From: Strongylocentrotus purpuratus
Taxonomy: Eukaryota; Echinodermata; Echinoidea; Camarodonta; Strongylocentrotidae
Length of the DNA: 64,000 bases
Direction of reading: 5' to 3'
NCBI RefSeq assembly: GCF_000002235.5
Contig: NW_022145601.1
Span: forward strand, 5,330,322 to 5,394,321
Of the stretch, positions 60,501 through 64,000 are shown in pieces. The notes below the pieces were generated by a model. It saw nothing but the letters and a program-made list of their open reading frames with translations. It ran no database searches and was not told the DNA's origin. Each line of letters opens with the position of its first letter. Within the stretch, counting starts at the first letter, position 1. The translations under genes and the position numbers were made by a program.

Positions 60501-63007
60501 TTACCTATCTCGATCGACCCTGACCACCTATCCACCATCTTCTCCACACAGATGTCATACAGCTCTCTCCATTGGTGAGCGGAAAACAATAAACTTGGTT
60601 ATACTCCTGGGTACAAAGTGGCAAAGTAAATTAAAATGCCTTCTTACCTATCTCGATAGACCCTGACCACCTATCCACCATCTTCTCCACACAGATGTCA
60701 TACAGCTCTCCGTTTGTGAGCGGATAACAGCTCATCACCACGGCTTCGTTGAATTCTCCTGCAGGATTGGCCCGGAACGCTCTTTTCCCGTTGTTACTGA
60801 TCGTGGCATTCCTGCCGTGCTTGGCATGGAACCTCTGCTGCGGATGGGCGGGGCTCTCTACAGTGAACGTACTGGATGGGGTGATGCCATCTCTCACGGA
60901 CTCCAATTGTTCCCTCTCTGTTGGTGGAAGAAATTGTAAGAGATATAGTGCAGCTATTCATTTTTGTTACTGATGTGAGCACATTGCATGTACCATTGAT
61001 GTCTAATGAAATAATGTTTGCAGTCAATCAGATGCAATGATTCCAGTAGCTTATATCAAAATCAAAATTCTACATCAAGTGTCTCTCCAAGTACCACTGC
61101 TCAAGAACAAGGTACTTGGAGAGACACTTCATGTAGAATTTTGATTGGGTCACTAAACCTGTCATAAACTGGCAGATCTTAAGTATGTAATTCCTGTTGC
61201 AATTCCTGTTGCAACTATTGACTCCTTCAAGTTGTCATACTACCCAAGAGCAATAAGGATCTGAAACCATCTGCCAGGCTCAGCATTCAATGCAACAGGA
61301 ATAACCAACTTCAAGGAGGCTGCTCTACCCTCCATCAGAATGATGCAGCCCCCTGTTGGTTCCCACATCATTTAAGCTTATTAGCTTGGTTTTTTACTTG
61401 CACTGGACTTAGCATATTTTACTGTAAATTAATGAGTGCTTTGTCCACGCACCATTCCTGTAATTCATGACACTCCTTGTAGTTACTCGCCTCACCTACC
61501 ATTTCAGGATAGCTTCCTGAGTGAGCTGCCAAAGGGATTACCCAACCAAACACCAAGTATCACCATTGATGATAAGAATTACTGTATACTTAATGGTCCT
61601 GATGCTGTTCTCTTTTGATATCATCAAGCAACTAAAACAGCCGGAATGACCAACCTGTAGGGTCGACGATGGAGACCTTTGCTGCTTGGCCGTAGAGGTC
61701 AACGACCCCATAGAGAGTGGAGGTCACATGTGAGGCTGCGACCCCTTTGTCCACTCCATTGAAGAAGAAATGAAGGTCACCGTTGGGTCTTCTTACTACA
61801 CCAACTCTGTCTCCATTCTGTGTTAAAAATATAAACAGTATGATTTGAAGGTCAAGATGAGTTCATGCCCTCATCTTACGAAGAGTTGTGATGATGAAGA
61901 TGATCCACATCACTTGTATGGCGCCATTTACCCCTTTCAAACATGCAAAGGCGCCCAAGTTGTGATTTATCTGAATTGCTTGCAAGTTTTCCAGTCAATC
62001 GCAAATTTTCCTGTACAGTTTGACTTCAAAATGAGGCAATATTTGGTTGCATCTCATCTTCACTTGTTCCGAGAGATAAACATTCTACTATGTCTGAAAA
62101 TAGTTGTAAGAGTGAAAGAAACATACAAATGTTGCAAATTTAAAGATGCAAAGCTGCTTCATTCAGACCATCAGAAAGTTTGTTTCTTGATGGGATAACA
62201 AACTAAAGTACATCGAGCATCAGGCTCCTAGCCAGAATTTCAACATTGGGTGTCCAAACTGAAAGTTAGGTGGCCCTAGTATCAATTAGAGTATGTGGAG
62301 AAAAACTTGGGGTGTCTTTCACAAGAAATGGGGGGTCTTTTGGACACCCAGATGACCTCAATTGCTACGATCCTGTTGTACATACCTTAAGATGGTCCAT
62401 ATCAGTGGCGTACTCATCGATGATGTTGGTACCATTGTGCATCACACAGTTACCGGCCAGCATCCAAGTACCACTCCTGACGTTTGTCATCGTTGATGGA
62501 AAGTCTGAAATTACAAAAAAAATATAAGAATCTTGATTTCACAGAGAACACTACAGGAACCAAGTATCAGCTCGGTTGGTAGAGCAGGGGTCTCGTAATC
62601 GGGCGATCCAGGTTCAAAACCAAGTCAATGCACTAATGTCCTTTGGTAAGGCATTCATCCTCATTATTAGGTCCCTCGGAGAGGACCTAAAGCTGTCGGT
62701 CCTCTGGTTGCTTACTAACAATCTTAGCAGCCAGGTAATATAACCACCACCACCACCACCATTATATAGTGCAGTCTTCATACCAAAAAAGGATTGAAAT
62801 AAAGGAATTTTGACTGGAACTACGATGTGAGGGATTATAGACCCGTAATGATTTGAGAGTTGAAGTATATATATCACGTACATGAAAACAGATCATGATA
62901 TCCATTGGACTCCATATTAGGAGCACAGAAAAGACAAATGGACAGGAGATGATGGAAAAGGGAGAAAGGGGAGAAGAAAGAAGAGGGAAGGGGAAAGAGG
63001 GGCAGAC

Positions 63008-63060
<53 letters not shown>

Positions 63061-63513
63061 AGAGTTACAGACAGAGAGACACAGAGAGAGAAAGAGGGAA
63101 AGAGAGAGGGAGAGAGGGAGGGAGAGATAGAGAAAGACAGAGAGACAGAGAGAGAGAGATTAAAAGAGAATTAGCGAGAGAGTAAAAGAGAGTTAGCGAG
63201 TGAGAGAGAGTTACAGACAGAGAGAGAGAAAGAGGGAATGAGAGACTGAGAGAGAGAGAGAGATAGCGAAAGACAGAGAGACAGAGAGAGAGTAAAAGAG
63301 AGTCCACGAGAGTTACAGACAGAGAGAGAGAGAGAGAACCATTCAAAGATACATTTTTTCTCACCTAGATTGCATGGAGAATGAGTTGTGACTCCAAGCT
63401 CTAGAGACCCCGCCCACTTGTCAATCATCTTATCGATCTTGACCTCAAACATTTCATTTTCTTTCAGAGGTCTGTTAGTCAATACAACAGCATTGTTGAA
63501 GTCATCCATAGCC
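48323..63513 (-). CDS. NEURL4: Neuralized-like protein 4 (multi-NHR-domain), 3' twenty exons (gene partial, starts off right edge)
   Basis: Twenty GT-AG exons (63513 down to 48323) join with matching phases into 990 codons plus TAG, all without an internal stop. Residues below count from the first whole codon. A partial NHR domain covers residues 1-143. Complete NHR domains lie at about 155-335, 361-525 and 570-740, each with the FNNAVV/YHQGIV, W(S/T)GSL-IGVTT, GTW, LHFxxNGxDxG and V-DLYGQ landmarks. Residues 740-990 are the NEURL4-specific C-terminus with [16 protein letters not shown] and IEWTTKE. Human NEURL4 is about 1560 residues with six NHR domains, so roughly the first third is off the right edge. 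Known role: NHR domains bind protein partners; vertebrate NEURL4 acts at the centrosome with HERC2 and CP110. It has no RING finger here, as in the family. Confidence 0.93.
48813..48957 (-). CDS. NEURL4: NEURL4 window exon 19
   Basis: 145 nt; acceptor TGTCCAG, donor GTAAGT. Encodes [20 protein letters not shown] and [19 protein letters not shown], phase 1 in and phase 2 out. Confidence 0.92.
48958..49425 (-). repeat. NEURL4 intron with TTAGGG-like motifs
   Basis: GGTTGAGGTTAGGGTTCCG and GGGTTAAGGGTTTGGGG near 48980-49035 resemble degenerate telomere repeats. The rest of the intron is unremarkable. Confidence 0.35.
49426..49541 (-). CDS. NEURL4: NEURL4 window exon 18 (YHGT motif)
   Basis: 116 nt; acceptor ATTTCAG, donor GTAAGA. 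Encodes [19 protein letters not shown] and DRGTLLPP. The HGT followed by an ILxxG turn is like the first catalytic motif of PARP-type ADP-ribosyltransferases. Confidence 0.94.
49580..49690 (+). mobile_element. SINE fragment
   Basis: Body of the SINE family seen at 59813-60090: CTACATTTGCCACACTCAAC, then ATGTAAATGGGTACCTGGCA and TTCCTTGAAAT. The tRNA-like head is missing. Lies in the intron between NEURL4 window exons 17 and 18. Confidence 0.65.
49857..50032 (+). mobile_element. TTAA-flanked MITE, family A copy 1
   Basis: 176 bp flanked by TTAA (49857-49860, 50029-50032). Interior has CCATGATCCCTTTTTCTAAT and GATGAGATAACCACCT, shared with four other copies. 5' terminus CTCCCCACTGCATTAC. Non-coding. 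Confidence 0.8.
50072..50216 (-). CDS. NEURL4: NEURL4 window exon 17 (CYCEACH motif)
   Basis: 145 nt; acceptor TTTAACAG, donor GTAACG. Encodes [18 protein letters not shown] and [18 protein letters not shown]. The Cys/His pattern resembles a small zinc-binding motif; metal binding is inferred. Confidence 0.94.
50217..50755 (-). other. NEURL4 intron, (GATT)n only
   Basis: A GATT microsatellite at 50263-50288; otherwise AT-rich with no recognisable feature. Confidence 0.7.
50756..50866 (-). CDS. NEURL4: NEURL4 window exon 16 (C-terminal region)
   Basis: 111 nt; acceptor GTTAATAG, donor GTAAGT. Encodes [19 protein letters not shown] then [17 protein letters not shown], start of the conserved C-terminus. 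Confidence 0.93.
50867..51518 (-). other. NEURL4 intron with (GA)n and a MITE
   Basis: (GA)n at about 50916-50954 and the family A MITE at 51222-51407. The open stretch around 50995-51093 ([11 protein letters not shown]) was examined as an exon and rejected. Confidence 0.7.
51222..51407 (-). mobile_element. TTAA-flanked MITE, family A copy 2 (inverted)
   Basis: 186 bp between TTAA sites (51222-51225, 51404-51407), opposite in orientation to the other copies. Left end AGCCCCTCTGCACTAGTTTG, right end AGTAGTGCACTGGGGC, imperfect TIRs. Confidence 0.82.
51519..51594 (-). CDS. NEURL4: NEURL4 window exon 15 (NHR-d end)
   Basis: 76 nt; acceptor TTGATTAG, donor GTAATT. Encodes [20 protein letters not shown] and AVLEN. 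Joins the next exon directly in phase 1; a putative exon between them was rejected for phase. Confidence 0.88.
51627..52093 (-). mobile_element. TTAA-flanked MITE, family B copy 3 (inverted)
   Basis: 467 bp flanked by TTAA (51627-51630, 52090-52093); reverse complement of the copies at 10406 and 24737, with small internal deletions. Inside the intron between window exons 14 and 15. Confidence 0.82.
52609..52788 (-). CDS. NEURL4: NEURL4 window exon 14 (NHR-d)
   Basis: 180 nt; acceptor TTCTAAAG (AAG rather than the usual CAG/TAG), donor GTAAGG. Encodes [20 protein letters not shown] and [12 protein letters not shown]. Confidence 0.93.
52789..53335 (-). repeat. NEURL4 intron with simple repeats
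   Basis: A 9-bp TTTTGTCAA repeat (four units, about 52818-52850), CATCAT/CACCAC triplets at 52885-52965, and a CT/CCCT-rich stretch at 53219-53302. Confidence 0.75.
53336..53494 (-). CDS. NEURL4: NEURL4 window exon 13 (NHR-d)
   Basis: 159 nt; acceptor AAACAG, donor GTAAGG. Encodes [20 protein letters not shown] and [16 protein letters not shown]. Confidence 0.94.
53495..54857 (-). other. Two NEURL4 introns, nothing recognised
   Basis: Introns 53495-53839 and 54005-54857 on either side of window exon 12. AT-rich, no repeat or ORF of note. Confidence 0.6.
53840..54004 (-). CDS. NEURL4: NEURL4 window exon 12 (NHR-d start)
   Basis: 165 nt; acceptor ACTCTAG, donor GTGAGC. Encodes [19 protein letters not shown] and [19 protein letters not shown], start of the last NHR domain. 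Confidence 0.94.
54858..54998 (-). CDS. NEURL4: NEURL4 window exon 11 (NHR-c end, acidic linker)
   Basis: 141 nt; acceptor CTTACAG, donor GTAATT. Encodes [17 protein letters not shown] then a Ser-rich, acidic linker ending [10 protein letters not shown]. Confidence 0.93.
54999..55580 (-). other. NEURL4 intron, nothing recognised
   Basis: AT-rich; short ORFs are extensions of neighbouring exons or chance. Confidence 0.6.
55581..55679 (-). CDS. NEURL4: NEURL4 window exon 10 (NHR-c)
   Basis: 99 nt, 33 codons; acceptor CCTGCAG, donor GTAACT. Encodes [20 protein letters not shown] and [13 protein letters not shown]. Confidence 0.93.
55747..55886 (+). mobile_element. TTAA MITE, family A copy 3 (deleted)
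   Basis: Starts TTAAAGCC, then jumps directly to TAATCGGTGACCATTGGTCC, lacking about 55 bp present in full copies. The right end (ACTAGTACAGATAAGCTT) has lost its TTAA. Confidence 0.7.
55978..56105 (+). repeat. ACCATCAAATAT minisatellite
   Basis: About nine imperfect units of the type ATACCATCAAAT/GCTATCAAATAT in the intron between window exons 9 and 10. Confidence 0.75.
56145..56357 (-). CDS. NEURL4: NEURL4 window exon 9 (NHR-c)
   Basis: 213 nt, 71 codons, phase 0 both ends. Encodes [37 protein letters not shown] and [10 protein letters not shown]. Confidence 0.95.
56648..56843 (+). mobile_element. TTAA-flanked MITE, family A copy 4
   Basis: 196 bp between TTAA sites (56648-56651, 56840-56843). 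Termini AGCCCCACTGCACTACTTGT and AACTAGTACAGACAGGCT. The most complete copy. Confidence 0.85.
56931..57070 (-). CDS. NEURL4: NEURL4 window exon 8 (NHR-c start)
   Basis: 140 nt; donor GTAAGT. Encodes [20 protein letters not shown] and [20 protein letters not shown], the opening half of the third NHR in the window. Confidence 0.94.
57172..57363 (+). mobile_element. TTAA-flanked MITE, family A copy 5
   Basis: 192 bp between TTAA sites (57172-57175, 57360-57363); about 90 percent alike to copy 4 by eye. Right end AACTAGTACAGATGGGCT. Confidence 0.85.
57435..57790 (+). mobile_element. LINE reverse-transcriptase C-terminal fragment (decayed)
   Basis: Plus-strand reading gives [58 protein letters not shown] and CWRRMLRIS, the region after the RT domain of non-LTR retrotransposons (F-YLG, EIRRRLAMAR, WCWRRLLRIS in intact ones). 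Two in-frame stops sit where conserved Trp codons are expected (TGA in the YGSEM-W position, TAG before CWRR). Truncated at both sides, in the intron between window exons 7 and 8. Clade not assigned. Confidence 0.8.
58193..58321 (-). CDS. NEURL4: NEURL4 window exon 7 (NHR-b end and linker)
   Basis: 129 nt; acceptor TTTACAG, donor GTAAGG. Encodes [18 protein letters not shown], the final strand of the NHR, and a linker rich in Leu, Pro and Thr. Confidence 0.94.
58322..59180 (-). other. NEURL4 intron, nothing recognised
   Basis: AT-rich with no clear repeat. The 58901-59101 ORF has no family. Confidence 0.55.
59181..59350 (-). CDS. NEURL4: NEURL4 window exon 6 (NHR-b)
   Basis: 170 nt; acceptor CTTCTCAG, donor GTACAT. 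Encodes [20 protein letters not shown], then [20 protein letters not shown] and [10 protein letters not shown]. Confidence 0.94.
59386..59440 (+). repeat. (AATTC)n microsatellite
   Basis: Ten or so imperfect TCAAT/AATTC units just upstream (in transcript terms) of NEURL4 window exon 6. Confidence 0.85.
59640..59745. repeat. CCTAA/CCCTGA-rich tract
   Basis: CAACCTAACCATAACCCTAA followed by CCTAACCTTAACCCTGAC and CCCTGACCCCTGACCCTGA, reminiscent of degenerate telomeric (TTAGGG)n on the other strand. Confidence 0.45.
59813..60090 (+). mobile_element. tRNA-derived SINE, full-length copy
   Basis: Head GTAGAGGTGTCGAGTGGATA with B-box-like GTGGTTCGAGTTCCGCC (around 59860-59876), core CACTAATGTCCTTTGGCAAC, body with GGTAAATGGGTACCTGGTAG, and tail ACGCTATATAAGTGG plus ATT repeats. 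Inserted in the intron between window exons 5 and 6. Confidence 0.82.
60106..60184 (-). CDS. NEURL4: NEURL4 window exon 5 (NHR-b)
   Basis: 79 nt, phase 1 in, phase 2 out. Encodes [20 protein letters not shown] and DTWML, matching the same segment of the previous NHR domain. Found by splice phase and homology; too short to show as an ORF. Confidence 0.92.
60236..60723 (-). repeat. 143-bp tandem array re-copying the end and splice donor of NEURL4 window exon 4
   Basis: The last ~76 nt of the exon (from CCGCTCAC at 60723) plus its GTAAG donor and 67 nt of intron are repeated downstream. GTGAGCGG on the plus strand recurs at 60716, 60575, 60432 and 60289; the last three are spaced exactly 143 bp. 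Copies 1 and 2 are almost identical and carry a 2-nt insertion relative to the exon; copy 3 is more diverged. Two extra perfect donor contexts (GATAG before GTAAGAAG) result, at about 60504 and 60361. Confidence 0.9.
60648..60917 (-). CDS. NEURL4: NEURL4 window exon 4 (NHR-b start)
   Basis: 270 nt, the longest internal exon. Encodes a short linker ([18 protein letters not shown]) and the NHR start [20 protein letters not shown], then [19 protein letters not shown] and the [12 protein letters not shown] end. Its last ~76 nt with the donor are re-copied in tandem downstream (60236-60647). Confidence 0.95.
61061..61145. other. 85-nt near-perfect hairpin in NEURL4 intron
   Basis: The 35-nt arm at 61061-61095 (starts ATCAAAATTCTACATCAAGT, ends CCAAGTACC) is complementary to 61111-61145 with a single mismatch, around a 15-nt loop (ACTGCTCAAGAACAA). 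Could be a small foldback element or a hairpin RNA; no evidence decides. Confidence 0.85.
61655..61817 (-). CDS. NEURL4: NEURL4 window exon 3 (NHR-a end)
   Basis: 163 nt; acceptor AACACAG, donor GTTGGT (less common but the only in-phase one). Encodes [40 protein letters not shown] and [14 protein letters not shown]. Confidence 0.94.
61818..62385 (-). other. NEURL4 intron, nothing recognised
   Basis: No repeat found. The 117-codon plus-strand ORF at 61845-62198 has no known domain and lies antisense to the gene. Confidence 0.55.
62386..62504 (-). CDS. NEURL4: NEURL4 window exon 2 (NHR-a)
   Basis: 119 nt; acceptor ATTTCAG, donor GTATGT. With the preceding base it gives 40 codons, including [19 protein letters not shown] and the DMDHLK end. 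Confidence 0.94.
62560..62760 (+). mobile_element. tRNA-like SINE
   Basis: ATCAGCTCGGTTGGTAGAGC (A-box region) and CCAGGTTCAAAACC (B-box) are spaced as in a tRNA, followed by CACTAATGTCCTTTGGTAAG, the same core as the 59813 SINE, then a GGTCCCTCGGAGAGGACC hairpin body and a CCA repeat. The altered B-box and SINE body argue against a functional tRNA gene. Confidence 0.75.
62935..63345. repeat. Purine-rich (AG)n tract
   Basis: About 400 bp of GA-rich DNA with a pure (AG)n core near 63012-63056 and AGAGTTACAGACAGAGAGA units repeated. It lies only 20 bp past the window exon 1 donor in the intron. The open frames over it are Ser/Leu repeats. Confidence 0.88.
63365..63513 (-). CDS. NEURL4: NEURL4 window exon 1 (NHR-a, middle)
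   Basis: 149 nt, phase 2 in and phase 1 out. Encodes [20 protein letters not shown] then [20 protein letters not shown] and TTHSPCNL. It starts inside an NHR domain, so at least one exon lies further right. Donor GTGAGA. Confidence 0.94.
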
Positions 63514-63666
63514 CTGGTTGGAAGAGATTAATGAATGATAAGATTTTAAGAAAGAATGATGATAAAATAATGAATTTAATGATTGTTAGCATGTGGGTAA
63601 GACGTTTAGACCAAGGTGCTCAGGAATAATAATAATAACAGTAACCTTTATGTTGAATTGAATATC

Positions 63667-63670
<4 letters not shown>

Positions 63671-63703
<33 letters not shown>
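63671..63703 (+). repeat. (CT)n microsatellite
   Basis: About 16 CT units directly abutting the LINE fragment that runs to the window end. Confidence 0.92.
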
Positions 63704-63706
<3 letters not shown>

Positions 63707-63708
<2 letters not shown>

Positions 63709-64000
63709 GAAGCAGGTCCAAGACTTTCAGTACCTTGGCTCGTGGGTTGATCAGTCAAAACAAGACCTGAATATCCGAAAGGGGAAAGCCTGGACGGCTT
63801 TGAACAAACTGACAGCCATTTGGAAATCAAACCTCGGTAGACAACTGAAAGTCCGTTTCTTCAGGGCTTCATTGGAAACTGTACTGCTCTATGGTTCAGA
63901 AGCCTGGACATTGACGAGTAGCATGGCAAAACAACTGGATGGTTGCTATACAAGGCTCTTTAGAGCAGCACTAAATGTCAACTGGAGGGACCATATGACC
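63707..64000 (+). mobile_element. LINE reverse-transcriptase C-terminal region (open to window end)
   Basis: 98 uninterrupted codons reading VQDFQYLGSWVDQSKQDLNI, RKGKAWTALNKLTAIWKSNL, FFRASLETVLLYGSEAWTLT and LDGCYTRLFRAALNVNW. These are the post-RT motifs of a non-LTR retrotransposon (YLGSW, KARK-W, VLLYG-E-WTL, LDG-YTR-LR-ALN). The frame has no stop and continues past the edge, so this copy is younger than the one at 57435. It begins directly at a (CT)n tract. Confidence 0.85.

Noticed and set aside
61845-62198. 117-codon plus-strand ORF in a NEURL4 intron
   Set aside because: Antisense to the gene, no domain, no splice context.
62560-62625. Possible functional tRNA gene
   Set aside because: A- and B-box-like sequences are present, but the cloverleaf is not clean (GGTTCAAAACC B-box) and the sequence continues into the SINE body shared with another SINE.

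Overview
The window is eukaryotic, intron-rich, AT-rich animal DNA. It carries two recognisable protein-coding genes, both partial and both transcribed leftwards (minus strand). Both are metazoan developmental or signalling families. The gene structures, the tRNA-derived SINEs, the many short TTAA-flanked elements and the frequent long C/G homopolymers suggest a marine invertebrate, most likely an echinoderm such as a sea urchin. The species assignment is inference, not shown by the sequence.

Left half (1-33.5 kb): a Wnt4-type Wnt ligand gene. Four coding exons, joined in consistent phase, run from the start codon at 33343 down to 3558, giving 200 codons. They cover the signal peptide and the N-terminal cysteine-rich half. 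The final exon or exons, with the lipidated-serine region and C-terminal cysteines, lie beyond the left edge. Introns are 10.3 kb, 18.6 kb and 0.3 kb, plus at least 3.5 kb after exon 4. They hold SINEs, MITE-like elements, microsatellites and poly-C tracts. A TATA-like box lies about 190 bp upstream of the start codon.

Middle (33.5-48.3 kb): about 14 kb of intergenic DNA between the Wnt4 5' end and the NEURL4 3' end. No gene is supported. It contains an extreme poly-C/poly-G block near 38 kb, palindromic and TIR elements, and a ~1.1-kb TIR transposon inserted into a SINE.

Right half (48.3-63.5 kb): the 3' two-thirds of a Neuralized-like protein 4 (NEURL4) gene. Twenty exons join in frame to 990 codons and a stop: one partial and three complete NHR (neuralized) domains, then the C-terminal region with a CxC-xx-C motif and a YHGT motif. 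The 5' exons lie beyond the right edge. The introns hold five copies of one TTAA-flanked MITE family, SINEs, LINE reverse-transcriptase fragments and a long hairpin.

The most unusual structures are two arrays made from 3' ends of NEURL4 exons. One is a 143-bp tandem array that re-copies an internal exon end with its splice donor. The other is a decayed array of at least five copies of the terminal coding exon and stop downstream of the gene; one copy is still open and collinear, and another is interrupted by a MITE with an 8-bp target duplication. No CRISPR, operon, RNA gene or wholly new multi-gene system was found.
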